From the NCBI RefSeq assembly GCF_012927165.1, contig NZ_JABBGA010000003.1, positions 1 to 64,000 on the forward strand: a stretch of DNA of 64,000 bases, read 5' to 3'. The translations under genes and the position numbers were made by a program. Shown here one piece after another: positions 7,437 through 16,700 of this stretch. Numbering within the stretch: position 1 is the stretch's first letter; each line of letters starts with the position of its first letter. The notes under the pieces were generated by a model. That model made no database searches. It was not told where the DNA came from and saw only the letters and a list, made by a program, of their open reading frames with translations. This stretch comes from Zoogloea dura. Lineage in GTDB: Bacteria > Pseudomonadota > Gammaproteobacteria > Burkholderiales > Rhodocyclaceae.

Positions 7437-9404
7437 ATGCCCACCTACCGCACGCCCGATGTGTATGTCGAAGAGATTTCGGTCTTTCCGCCCTCGGTGG
7501 CCGAAGTGGAGACTGCAGTGCCCGCCTTCGTCGGCTACACCGCCCGCGCCACCCGCACGGTGAACAACGACCTGCGCAACGTCCCGACCCGCATCACCTC
7601 CCTGCTGGAGTTCGAGACCCTGTTCGGCGGCGCTCCCGCCCTGCAACTCGAGCGGGTGGACCTGGACAACGCCAGCCGCTTCCAGAGCGCGACCCTCGCC
7701 GCCACCAACACCAAGTACCTCTACGACAGCATGCGGCTGTTCTTCGACAACGGCGGCGGCAAGGCCTGGATCACCTCGGTGGGCGACCTCGACGACGCGG
7801 TGGACAAGACCGCCCTGATCGAAGGCTTCAAGCACGTCGCCACGGTGGACGAGCCCACCATCCTGCTCGCCCCGGATGCCGCCGGCCTCGGCGCCGATGA
7901 CCTCGCCGCCGTACAGGTGGCCACCCTCAACCAGTGCGGCAAGCTGGGCGACCGGGTCGCCGTGCTCGACACCCGCCTGGCCGGCAACAAGCTGGAACAC
8001 ACCACGGTGGTCGAGGAGTTGCGCAACCGGATCGGCATCAATCACCTCAAGTACGGCGCCGCCTACGCCCCCTGGCTCAAGCTCAACTACCCCAAGAACG
8101 TCGGCTATGCCGATGTGCGCGGCGTGCTGCGCAAGGGCGGCGTGGCCGTCACCCTGGCCAGCCTCAGCGGCGACGCCGGCGTCGTCGCCATCATCCAGGG
8201 GCTGGAGCAGATCCTCGTCGACCAGAACGGCCTCGCCGCACGCATCGGCAATGTCAGCGGCAGCCCCGCCACGGCCATCTCCGACGCCTACGGCGCCGCC
8301 GTGCTGGCCTACCAGGGCGAGCGCAGCGCCGGCAACCTGGAAGACCTGTTCGCCCTGGTCTTCCGCCTCGCCCCCATGCTTGACGGCATGGTCGCCGGCG
8401 CCACGGCCTTCACTCACCCCGGCCTGCGCGGCGACGTGACCCGCGCCATCACCAACAGCTTCCTGCCCGCCCTGCGCGAACTCATCGCCATCGAACGCGA
8501 AATGGACGACAAGCTCGGCGATGATGCCGGCTACACCCTGCAATACACCAACACCGGCGCGCTGACCCTGCCCGCCTGGGCCACCCTGTTCGGTGCCGGC
8601 GCCCCGGCCATCCCCAACCCGGCCACCGCGGTCACCGGCGCGACCGACGCGGAACTGCTCAACAGCGGCCTGGCCCATGTGCAGCGCATCTACGCCCCGC
8701 TGGCCTCCGCCCTGGACGCCATCGACGCTTCCCTCGGCGCCTACCGGGCCAATGCCGAAGCCAACCTGCTGGAGAGCTTCGGCACCTACCGGGACATCAT
8801 CCGCGGGGTCGGCAGCACCCTCACCGCCTGCCCGCCGTCGGGCGCCATCGCCGGCATCTACGCCCTGGTGGACAACCAGCGCGGCGTCTGGAAAGCCCCC
8901 GCCAACGTCAGCCTCACCGGCGTGATCGGGCCGACCTACGCCCTCGACAGCGACGACACCGACAGCCTCAACGTCGATGCCACCGCCGGCAAGTCGGTCA
9001 ACGCGATCCGCGCCTTCGTCGGCAAGGGCACCCTGATCTGGGGCGCCCGCACCCTGGCCGGCAACGACAACGAATGGCGCTACATCTCGGTGCGGCGCTT
9101 CTTCAACATGGTCGAGGAGTCGGTCAAGAAATCCACCTATTGGGCGGTCTTCGAGCCGAATGACGCCAATACCTGGGTCAAGGTGCGGGGCATGATCGAG
9201 AGCTACCTCACCCAGAAATGGCGGGAGGGCGCCCTGGCCGGCGCCACCACCAAGGACGCCTTCTTCGTGCGCTGCGGCCTCGGCACCACGATGAGCAGCC
9301 AGGACATCCTGGAAGGCCGCATGTACGTGGAGATCGGCATGGCGGTGGTGCGCCCGGCCGAATTCATCATCCTCAAGTTCTACCACAAGCTCCAGACGTC
9401 CTGA
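7437..9404 (+). CDS. Contractile tail sheath protein
   Basis: A 655-residue sheath subunit that polymerises around the inner tube and contracts to drive injection. N-terminal PTYRTPDVYVEEISVFPPSV, the AVPAFVGYT motif, the RFFNMVEESVKKSTYWAVFEPN segment and the C-terminal GMAVVRPAEFIILKF are the classic phage-tail-sheath/eCIS sheath signatures. A strong ribosome site (GAGGAG) lies 10 bases upstream. Only one sheath gene is present, whereas PVC and Afp loci have three paralogues, so the whole sheath should be homopolymeric. Confidence 0.95.
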   Translation: MPTYRTPDVYVEEISVFPPSVAEVETAVPAFVGYTARATRTVNNDLRNVPTRITSLLEFETLFGGAPALQLERVDLDNASRFQSATLAATNTKYLYDSMRLFFDNGGGKAWITSVGDLDDAVDKTALIEGFKHVATVDEPTILLAPDAAGLGADDLAAVQVATLNQCGKLGDRVAVLDTRLAGNKLEHTTVVEELRNRIGINHLKYGAAYAPWLKLNYPKNVGYADVRGVLRKGGVAVTLASLSGDAGVVAIIQGLEQILVDQNGLAARIGNVSGSPATAISDAYGAAVLAYQGERSAGNLEDLFALVFRLAPMLDGMVAGATAFTHPGLRGDVTRAITNSFLPALRELIAIEREMDDKLGDDAGYTLQYTNTGALTLPAWATLFGAGAPAIPNPATAVTGATDAELLNSGLAHVQRIYAPLASALDAIDASLGAYRANAEANLLESFGTYRDIIRGVGSTLTACPPSGAIAGIYALVDNQRGVWKAPANVSLTGVIGPTYALDSDDTDSLNVDATAGKSVNAIRAFVGKGTLIWGARTLAGNDNEWRYISVRRFFNMVEESVKKSTYWAVFEPNDANTWVKVRGMIESYLTQKWREGALAGATTKDAFFVRCGLGTTMSSQDILEGRMYVEIGMAVVRPAEFIILKFYHKLQTS

Positions 9405-9405
9405 T

Positions 9406-9419
9406 GCCCGGAGCCGGGC
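9406..9419 (+). promoter_or_regulatory. Small hairpin just after the sheath stop
   Basis: GCCCGG-AG-CCGGGC is a perfect 6-bp inverted repeat starting two bases after the sheath stop codon, inside the largest gap (74 bases) within the structural operon. It could act as an attenuator or mRNA 3'-end stabiliser that adjusts the sheath to downstream ratio. It has no T-tract and a very short loop, so this is tentative. Confidence 0.25.
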
Positions 9420-9478
9420 CGCGCTGAATCCCCCGCCGGCCTGCCCCGCCCCCGCCATCGATCGCGAAAGGAACCGAC

Positions 9479-9913
9479 ATGCCCGCCCAGTATCCCCTGC
9501 CCGTCTTCCATTTCACCGTCCAGTGGGGCGGCACCCGCATCGGCTTTTCGGAGGTCAGCGGCCTGACCCAGGAAAACCAGGCCATCGAGTACCGGGACGG
9601 CTCCTTCCCCGAGTACTCCTCTATCAAGATGCCGGGCCTGCGCAAATTCAGCAACCTCACCCTCAAGCGCGGCATCGTGAAATCGGACAACGACTTCTTC
9701 AAGTGGCTCGCCACCATCAAGCTCAACACCGTCGAGCGGCGCGACCTCACCATCAGCCTGCTCAACGAAAACCACGAACCGGTGATGGTCTGGAAGATCC
9801 ACAACGCCTTCCCAGTCAAGGTGGAGGGGCCGCAGCTCAAGGCCAGCGGCAACGAGGTGGCCATCGAGTCCATCGAGCTGGCCCACGAGGGCCTCGAGCT
9901 GCAGAACGAATGA
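9479..9913 (+). CDS. eCIS inner tube protein (T4 gp19/Pvc1-like)
   Basis: A 144-residue phage T4 gp19-like tube protein that stacks as hexameric rings to form the injected tube. The sequence shows the tube pattern: FHFTVQWGGTRIGFSEVSGL near the N-terminus, then LTLKRGIVKSDNDFFKW and the C-terminal ESIELAHEGLEL. Length and spacing match Hcp-fold tube subunits. Ribosome site AAAGGAA lies 6 bases before the ATG. It is paired with a second, diverged tube gene 16 bases downstream, as in other eCIS loci (Pvc1 versus Pvc5). Confidence 0.93.
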   Translation: MPAQYPLPVFHFTVQWGGTRIGFSEVSGLTQENQAIEYRDGSFPEYSSIKMPGLRKFSNLTLKRGIVKSDNDFFKWLATIKLNTVERRDLTISLLNENHEPVMVWKIHNAFPVKVEGPQLKASGNEVAIESIELAHEGLELQNE

Positions 9914-9929
9914 GCGGCCTGCCCCAGCC

Positions 9930-10373
9930 ATGTACACCCCGCCGGTCGGATTCCACTTCAAGGTCGAGGTCCTGGGTCTGCCCCGGGCCGTGGACGATGA
10001 CGTGCGCTTCACCGAAGTCAGCGGCCTGTCCTTCGAGCTGACCACCGAAGAGGTGCCCGAGGGCGGCGAGAACCGCTTCATCCAGCGCTACCCGGTGCGC
10101 GTCAAATACCCCGACCTGGTGCTCAAGCGCGGCCTGCTGAAAAGCTCGGCCATCTGGGACTGGACCCGCGACAGCATCGAGAACCTGGACATCCGCCCCT
10201 GCAACGTGGACGTCAAGCTCCTCAACGAGGAACACCAGCCCCTGATCACCTGGCACCTGGTCGGCGCCTGGCCGGTCAAGTGGGCGGTCACCGACCTCAA
10301 CGCCAGCAACAACGCCGTCGTCGTGGAAACCCTGCAGTTGGCCTACCAGTACTTCACCGTGGACAAATCCTGA
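9930..10373 (+). CDS. Second eCIS tube protein (Pvc5-like tube initiator)
   Basis: A 147-residue gp19-like tube protein with the same fold signature as the preceding gene (GFHFKVEVLGL, FTEVSGLSFEL, LVLKRGLLKSSAIWDW, VETLQLAYQYF) but clearly diverged. The family role of such second tube proteins is to form the first tube layer joining the tube to the spike/LysM hub. It sits directly upstream of the DUF5908 and LysM adaptor genes, which agrees with a role at the tube-baseplate junction. Confidence 0.9.
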   Translation: MYTPPVGFHFKVEVLGLPRAVDDDVRFTEVSGLSFELTTEEVPEGGENRFIQRYPVRVKYPDLVLKRGLLKSSAIWDWTRDSIENLDIRPCNVDVKLLNEEHQPLITWHLVGAWPVKWAVTDLNASNNAVVVETLQLAYQYFTVDKS

Positions 10374-10382
10374 AAGCCCGCC

Positions 10383-10544
10383 ATGCCCATCATCGTCGAT
10401 GAAGTGGTCATCTCCGTCGAAGTCGGCAATGCCGCCTCCGGTGGCACCCCCACCCCGCCCGCACCGGAAGCCGACCGGCAGGCCCTGGTGGCCGAATGCG
10501 TGCAGCAGGTGCTGGACATCCTGCGCCGGGACCAGGAAGCCTGA
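10383..10544 (+). CDS. Tiny DUF5908-type eCIS protein (Pvc6-like)
   Basis: A 53-residue open frame, ATG 10383 to TGA 10542-10544. The N-terminus MPIIVDEVVISVEVG is a beta-strand motif typical of DUF5908, followed by a Pro/Gly linker and a C-terminal helix (LVAECVQQVLDILRR). The position between tube 2 and the LysM adaptor is where PVC-type loci carry the small Pvc6 protein. Spacing to both neighbours (9 and 18 bases) and the matching order make it a real gene despite its length. Its exact place in the particle is not established. Confidence 0.78.
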   Translation: MPIIVDEVVISVEVGNAASGGTPTPPAPEADRQALVAECVQQVLDILRRDQEA

Positions 10545-10562
10545 GCGCCGGAGCCCGCCGCC

Positions 10563-11231
10563 ATGCCCGACCGCGGACAGCTCGAACACCTCCGGATCGA
10601 GGCCTACACCAAGGCCGACTATGCCGGCACACCCATCGCCACCTTCGAGGCCTACGTCAATCCCGCCGAGCTGACCCTCTCCTACGAGATGGAGTACGAC
10701 AGCGGCCAGGGCGCCGGCACCACCGGCAGCCGCATGGACTTCAAGAAGATCAAGCCCGGCGACCTCAACCTGGCCTTCTTCATCGACGGCACCGGCGCCA
10801 ACGGCCGGCCGGAGGACGTGCAGCGCAAGGTCGAGTCCTTCCAGGAGGTCACCGGCTACAACGGCGACATCCACCGCCCCAACTACCTCAAGCTGATGTG
10901 GGGCCGCCTGCAGGTCAAGCGCTGCGTGCTGAAGAGCGCCTCCATCGCCTACAAGCTCTTCAAGCCCAGCGGCATCCCCCTGCGGGCGGTGATCACCGCG
11001 GTGTTCACCGACACCGCCGACGACCAGACCCGGGTGGCCCTGGCCCAGGACTCCTCCCCCGACCTCACCCACGTGCGCATCGTGCATGCGGGCCAGACCC
11101 TCGCCGCCCTGTGCCACGAGATCTACGGCGACCCGCGCCTCGCCCCGCGGGTGGCCCGGGCCAACGGGCTGGACGGCTTCCGCCACCTGGCGCCGGGCAC
11201 CCGGGTCGTCTTTCCGCCCCTGGAGAAATGA
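10563..11231 (+). CDS. eCIS baseplate adaptor with LysM domain (Pvc7-like)
   Basis: A 222-residue protein. The N-terminal two thirds is the CIS tube/adaptor domain (IEAYTKADYAGTPIATFEAYVNPAEL, split here as a long motif; then MEYDSGQGAGTTG and LKLMWGRLQVKRCVLKSASI). The C-terminal part from about residue 165 is a LysM-like module (VRIVHAGQTLAALCHEIYGDP...LAPGTRVVFPPLE). In phage and eCIS baseplates the equivalent protein (gp53-like) clamps the tube to the spike. The stop TGA is overlapped by an ATG that begins a different frame; see the spike gene. Confidence 0.9.
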   Translation: MPDRGQLEHLRIEAYTKADYAGTPIATFEAYVNPAELTLSYEMEYDSGQGAGTTGSRMDFKKIKPGDLNLAFFIDGTGANGRPEDVQRKVESFQEVTGYNGDIHRPNYLKLMWGRLQVKRCVLKSASIAYKLFKPSGIPLRAVITAVFTDTADDQTRVALAQDSSPDLTHVRIVHAGQTLAALCHEIYGDPRLAPRVARANGLDGFRHLAPGTRVVFPPLEK

Positions 11232-11232
11232 A

Positions 11233-12996
11233 ATTCCCGCCCCCCGCACGCTCCCCATCGCCGCCGCCCACCGGGAGTTCACCATCAAGGTGAACGGCAG
11301 CCCCGTGCCGCGCACCCACCAGCTCCTGTCGGCCAGCCTGTCCAGCAGCGCCGGCCACATCGCCTGGGCGCGGCTGGCCTGGCGCGACGGGGACGCCGCC
11401 AGCGGCGCCTTTGCCCTCGCCGACGACGCCCTCTTCGCCCCCGGCGCCGAAGTCGAGATCCTCGCCGGCGCCGACACTCCGGACCGACTCTTCAAGGGCA
11501 TCGTGGTCAGCCAGCAGCTGCGCATCCGCGAGAGCTCAACCCCCCAGCTCATCATCGAATGCCGCCACGCCGCCACCCGCATGAGCCTGCGGCGGCACAG
11601 CGCCACTTACCTGGAGATGAGCGACGCCGACGTGATCGGCAAGCTCTTCGCCGACGCCGGGCTGAGCATCACCACCGCCACCACCAGCGTCACCCACCCC
11701 CACCTGGTGCAATACGACTGCACCGACTGGGACTTTGCGGTGACCCGCGCCGAGGCCAACGGCCAGCTCCTGCTGACCCGCGCCGAGGCCCTCGAGACCC
11801 GCGTGCCCGATGCCTCCGGCGCCCCTGTGGCGACCCTCCAGTTCGGCGCCACCCTGCTCGAGTTCGACGCCCGGGTGGACGCCCGCGAACAGACCCGGGC
11901 CGTGCAGGCCCTCACCTGGAATGCCGCCGACCAGGCCGTGCACAGCCTCGACGCCAGCCCCCCGGCCTTCACGGCCCCCGGCAACCAGTCCACCGACAGC
12001 CTCGCCGATGCCCTCGGGGTGGACAACCTGGCATTGCCCCACGTCATGCTCCCCGACGCCGAGGCCAGCGCCGCCGCCGACGCCCGCCTGCTGCGCGCCC
12101 GCCTCGACCAGGTCAGCGGCCGCGCGGCATGCCTCGGCCTCGGCCAGGTGCTGCCCGGCGACGTGGTCGAGCTGGCCGGGGTGGGCGGACGCTTCAACGG
12201 CCGCGTGCTGGTCACCGGGGTGCGCCATGAGATGGACGCCACCCAGGGCTGGCGCACCCACCTGCAGTTCGGCGGCGTGGGCGAAGACCCCGCCCGGCGC
12301 CAGCGCCTCGAGGCCCGCCGTACCACCAGCCTGCTGCCCCCCGTGCACGGCCTGCAGGTGGGCGTGGTCAGCGACAACGAAGATCCCCAGGGCGAATTCC
12401 GGGTACGCATCCGCCTGCCCCTGGTCGACCCGGACAGCGACGGCGTGTGGGCCCGGGTCGCCGCCGCCGACGCCGGCGACAACCGGGGCGTGATGATCCG
12501 CCCCGAGATCGGCGACGAGGTGGTGGTCGGCTTCTTCGACGACGACCCGCGCGCCGCGGTGATCCTCGGCATGCTCCACAGCAGCGCCAAACCCGCGCCG
12601 CTCACCCCCAGCAACGACAACCACGAGAAGGTCTTCCGCAGCCGCAGCGGTATCCGCATCCACATGGACGACGACAAGGTCGTGCTGACCCTCACCACCC
12701 CGGCGGAACAGCAGATCGTCTTCGACGACGACAAGGGCGAGGTGCTGCTCAAGGACAAGAACGGCAACAGCCTGCGCATGGACAGCAGCGGCATCACCAT
12801 CGAGTGCTGCGACACCCTGTCCGTCAAGACCAAGGGCACGACCCGGCTCGACGTGGGCAGCAACGCCGAGCTGAAAAGCGCCACCGGCATCGAGATCAAG
12901 GCCGGCACCCGCCTCGCGCTGGAAGGCAGCGCCGGCACCGAACTGAGCAGCCCGGCCGTCACCCAGGTCAAGGGCTCGCTCGTGCAGATCAACTAG
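11233..12996 (+). CDS. eCIS central spike (VgrG/Pvc8-like), start or frame disturbed
   Basis: About 587 residues, homologous to the gp27-gp5/VgrG/Pvc8 spike that sits under the tube and carries the PAAR tip. The gp27-like part opens with EFTIKVNGSPVPR and VEILAG. A gp5-OB-like core follows (VHGLQVGVVSDNEDPQGEFR, DEVVVGFFDDDPR), then a repetitive beta-helix needle (IRIHMDDDK, SLRMDSSGI, LDVGSNAEL). No ATG, GTG or TTG exists in this frame at the proper place. The only ATG (11228, overlapping the LysM stop as ATGA) is in another frame and meets a stop at 11293. Start shown is ATT 11233, which has GGAG 7 bases upstream. A single missing C in the C6 run at 11240-11245 would instead join ATG 11228 to the frame. 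Confidence 0.85.
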   Translation: MPAPRTLPIAAAHREFTIKVNGSPVPRTHQLLSASLSSSAGHIAWARLAWRDGDAASGAFALADDALFAPGAEVEILAGADTPDRLFKGIVVSQQLRIRESSTPQLIIECRHAATRMSLRRHSATYLEMSDADVIGKLFADAGLSITTATTSVTHPHLVQYDCTDWDFAVTRAEANGQLLLTRAEALETRVPDASGAPVATLQFGATLLEFDARVDAREQTRAVQALTWNAADQAVHSLDASPPAFTAPGNQSTDSLADALGVDNLALPHVMLPDAEASAAADARLLRARLDQVSGRAACLGLGQVLPGDVVELAGVGGRFNGRVLVTGVRHEMDATQGWRTHLQFGGVGEDPARRQRLEARRTTSLLPPVHGLQVGVVSDNEDPQGEFRVRIRLPLVDPDSDGVWARVAAADAGDNRGVMIRPEIGDEVVVGFFDDDPRAAVILGMLHSSAKPAPLTPSNDNHEKVFRSRSGIRIHMDDDKVVLTLTTPAEQQIVFDDDKGEVLLKDKNGNSLRMDSSGITIECCDTLSVKTKGTTRLDVGSNAELKSATGIEIKAGTRLALEGSAGTELSSPAVTQVKGSLVQIN

Positions 12997-13006
12997 GAGA
13001 AGCGCC

Positions 13007-13279
13007 ATGCCCAGTGCCGCCCGCCTCACCGATGTCAGCGTCCATGGCGGCCTCGTCATCGGCCCGGGGGTGCCCACCGTGCTCATCGGCGGCCTGCCCG
13101 CAGCGGTGCTGGGCGACCTGCATGGCTGCCCGATCCCCCCGCCGCACCCGCCGGTGAGCCCCTTCGTGGCCGGCAGCGCCACCGTGCTGATCGGCGGCCG
13201 GCCAGCCCTGCGGGTCGGTGACAGCTGCGGCTGCGGCGCCAGCACCGCGGTGGGCGAGCCCACCGTGCAGATTGGCTGA
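13007..13279 (+). CDS. PAAR-type spike tip protein (Pvc10-like)
   Basis: A 90-residue PAAR-repeat protein that should cap the needle of the spike. Features are the N-terminal ARLTDVSVHGG, two VLIGG(L/R)PA repeats, a conserved His (DLHGCP) and a Cys cluster (DSCGCG) that can coordinate the structural metal. The length is that of a bare tip without a fused toxin domain. Ribosome site TAGGAGA overlaps the spike stop 10 bases upstream. Confidence 0.92.
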   Translation: MPSAARLTDVSVHGGLVIGPGVPTVLIGGLPAAVLGDLHGCPIPPPHPPVSPFVAGSATVLIGGRPALRVGDSCGCGASTAVGEPTVQIG

Positions 13280-13286
13280 GGCGGCC

Positions 13287-13715
13287 ATGAGCGATCCTTC
13301 ATCCTTCCTCGGCCGCGGCTGGTCCTTCCCGCCCGCCTTCGCCAACGGCGGCGTGCAGATGAGCGAAGACGAGGCCGACATCCAGGCCAGCCTGCACATC
13401 CTGTTCGGCACCGCCCCCGGCGAGCGCTTCCTGCACCCGGACTACGGCCTGGACATGCGCGCCCTGATGTTCGAGCCCTTCAGCACCACCCTGCGCAGCG
13501 ACCTGAAGGACCGCATCCAGAAGAGCGTGCTGGTCCATGAGGCGCGCATCCGCCTGCTCGACGTGGACATCGACGACAGCCGGCTGCACGAAGGGGTGGT
13601 CAGCATCCGCCTGGACTACCGGGTGCGCAGCACCAACTCCCGCTTCAACCTGGTCTTCCCCTTTTACCAGGGCGAGGCCGCCGCCGCGGCGCACACCGCC
13701 CATGCCGGGAGATGA
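13287..13715 (+). CDS. gp25-like baseplate wedge protein (Pvc9-like)
   Basis: A 142-residue GPW/gp25 family protein, a conserved lysozyme-like-fold wedge subunit that nucleates sheath assembly (TssE counterpart in type VI secretion). Recognisable are DEADIQASLHILFGTAPGERF, the PDYGLDMRALMFEP motif and LDYRVRSTNSRFNLVFPFY at the end. The start ATG 13287 was chosen at the family-typical N-terminus, 7 bases after the PAAR stop. The C-terminal Ala/His-rich tail is not conserved. Confidence 0.93.
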   Translation: MSDPSSFLGRGWSFPPAFANGGVQMSEDEADIQASLHILFGTAPGERFLHPDYGLDMRALMFEPFSTTLRSDLKDRIQKSVLVHEARIRLLDVDIDDSRLHEGVVSIRLDYRVRSTNSRFNLVFPFYQGEAAAAAHTAHAGR

Positions 13716-13721
13716 GCCGCC

Positions 13722-16700
13722 ATGGCCCTGCCGGACCTCCTCGCCGCCCTGATCGCCGCCCCCGGCACGCGCCAGGCAGACCGCCTGCCGGCCGCCCTCG
13801 ATCCGGCCGGCGCGCCCCTCGATGGCCGGAATCCCGGCGACCTCCTGCACGCGGCGCAGGCCCTGGCCGCCCACCTGCACTACTACGGCCACGACCCCGT
13901 CACCCCGGCCGGTGACTGGCAGGCCTTCTTCCCGGCCCGCGGCCCGGGAGAGTCCGACGCCGCCTACCGCGCCCGCCTTACCGCCCTGGCCGACACCCGC
14001 GACGGCAGCCTGCCGCCCCACCTGGCCCTGCTCATCGCCTTCCTGCAGGTGGCCCGCCACCCCCGCGCCCTGCTTGACGACTTCACCCGCCGCCACCTGG
14101 CCTTCCAGATGGAGACGGTGCTCGGTTTCCGCCCCCGTCCGCCGCAGCCAGACCACGTGCACGTGGTGCTGCACCTCAAGAAAGGCGTCGCCCCCGTCGA
14201 GATCGGCCCCGGCCTGGCGCTCGCGGCCGGCAAGGACGCGGAAGGGCGGCCCCTGCACTACCGCCCGGTGCGCCCGGTGGTGGCCGGTCACGCCCGCATC
14301 GAACGCCTCGCCGCGCTGGGACGCGACGGCGGGCGGGTCAGCTTCGCGCCGCTGGCCGACTCGGCCAACGGCCTGGGCGAAGCCCTGCCGCCCGACGATC
14401 CGGCCTGGCACCCCTTCGGCCTGCGCCGCCCCGGGCAGGCGCCACTGGCCGACGCCCCCCTCGGCTTCGCCCTCGCCGCCCCGGTGCTGCGCCTCGCCGA
14501 AGGGCGCCGCCGCATCAGCGTCAGCCTGGGGCTGGCCGGTCTGCCCGCCGACCTGGACGGCGCCACCCTGGCCGCCGCCTTCGAGGCGCGCCTGAGCGGC
14601 CCGAAGGGCTGGCTCGGCCCCTACCTGCCTGCCCCCGCCGAGTCCCGCGCCGGGCCCGACGGCTGGAGCTTCGTGCTGCAGCTGGAAGCCGACCAGCCGG
14701 CGGTGGTGGACGCCAGCCCGGCCCTCCACCAGCAGGCCTTCCCGGCCGGCACACCGGTGCTGCAGCTCCTGCTGCGCGAAGGCGCCGGCCCCCTGTTCGA
14801 GCGCCTCGCCGCGGTGCGCGTGCGCGAGCTGCGCATCGGCGTCACGGTCGAAGACATCCACGGCCTGAGCCTCGACAGCGACTTTGGCCCCCTCGACCCG
14901 AAGAAGGCCTTCCTGCCCTTCGGCCCTCAACCCACGCCTGGCACCCGCTTTCACGCCGGCTGCCCGGAAGCCCTGGGCAAGCGCCTGTCGGCCCTCAGCC
15001 TCAAGCTCGTCTGGCAGGACGCCCCGACCAGCCAGAGCCGCCTCAACGCCCGCTATGACCATTACTCCGGCCTCGCCGGGCTGGCCGGCGGCGTCCAGGC
15101 ACAGGCCAGCTGGATGGACGCCAGCGGCAGCCACCCGGCCAGCACCGTCACCCTGGCGCCGGCCCCCGGCAACACGGTGATCCTGGGCCTCGCCGGCATC
15201 AGCCCGGCCCCGCCGGCCAGCGGCTTCCGCGCCGTGGATGACTACGCCGCCCTGCTGCGGGTCGGCGGCAAACGGGCCCGCGAGGAGGCCGGTTTCCTCA
15301 AATGGCGGCGCGGCAGGTCCTCGCGCCAGCCCGCCGCCAGCCCGCGGGCCGGCTTCATCACCCTCAGCCTCGCCACCGACCTGCTGCACAGCGCCTGGCG
15401 CAGCGAGGCCGTGGCCGGCCTGCTGGCCGACCCGCCCACGCCCCTGGCCGAACCGTGGACACCCCGCGCCACCGGCATCAGCCTGTCCTACAGCGCCAGT
15501 GCCGGCCCCAGCCGGGTGGACGACCCGGACACCGCCGGCTTCACCGGCGCCGAGATCGAGTTCTTCCACGTGGACGCCCTCGGCGTGGCCCGCGAACACG
15601 CCTGGCTCAACGCCCGCCGGCCCTGGGCGCAGCAGGACGGCGTGGCCCTGCTGCCGCCCCATCCGGCCGGCGGCGAGCTGTTCATCGGCCTCTCCGGCAG
15701 CGCCCCCGGCGCCCCGCTCAGCCTGCTCTTCCAGGTCGCCGAGGGCAGTGCCGACCCCGGCGCCCACGCCCTGCCGCTGAGCTGGTCGGTGCTCGCCGAC
15801 AACGCCTGGTACCCCCTCGCCAGCGGCCGCGAGATCGGCCTGGATACCACCCGCGACCTGCGCGCCAGCGGCCTGCTCGCCCTGACCCTGCCGCAGCAGG
15901 CCGGCACCGACCACAGCCGCCTGCCCGCCGGTCTGATATGGCTGCGCGCCGTGGCGGGCGACCCGGCGGCCGCCTGCCGGCTTGTCGGCATCCACACCAA
16001 CGGTATGGAACTGGCCTTTGACGACCAGGGCAACAGCGCCAGCCACCTGGCCGCCCCCCTGCCGGCCGGCCGCATCACCCGCTTCCAGGCCAGCCCGGCG
16101 GCGGTCAAGGAAGTCGTCCAGCCCTACGCCTCCTTCGGCGGCGCCCCGCAGGAAGACCCCATGGCCCTGGCCCGGCGGGCCGCCGAGCGCCTGCGCCACC
16201 GCAACCGCGCGGTCAGCCGCTGGGACTACGAGCGCCTCGTGCTGGAGGCCTTTCCCGGGGTCGAGCGGGTCAAGTGCATCCCCCATGCCCAGCCGGGCAG
16301 CTGGCTCGCCCCCGGCCACGTCCTGCTGGTGGTGGTGCCCGACCTGCGTCAGCGCAACGCCGTCGATCCCCTGCAGCCGCGGGTGGACCTGGACACCCTC
16401 ACGCGCATCCGCGACTTCATCCTCGAGCGGGCCCCCATGGCCCTCGGGCCCGACAACCTGCACGTGGCCAACCCGGCCTACCGCCCGCTACGGGTGGACT
16501 TCAAGGTCGCCATGCGGCCGGGCCATGCCTTCAGCTACTACCGCCAGGCCATCAACGAGGCCCTGGTCCGCGCCCTCTCCCCGTGGGCTTTCGACAGCAG
16601 CCAGGCCCTCGATTTCGGCGGCCGGGTACGGCGCTCGTCCCTGGTCAACTTCGTCGAGGACCTGCCCTGGGTGGACTACGTCACCGACTTCCGCCTGAGC

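Noticed and set aside
10399-10674. 91-residue frame overlapping the DUF5908 gene
   Set aside because: It is a Pro/Ser/Arg-rich shadow frame; the 53-residue frame starting at 10383 has the conserved start and spacing.
9930-11606. Minus-strand 589-residue frame across tube 2, DUF5908 and LysM genes
   Set aside because: It spans three well-supported plus-strand genes and its product has no recognisable motifs.
13299-16463. 1054-residue open frame on the minus strand inside the baseplate J-like gene
   Set aside because: Long antisense frames are expected in very GC-rich coding DNA. The translation is a Gly/Ala/Gln/His-rich string without domain motifs, and the plus-strand product is a clear baseplate protein.
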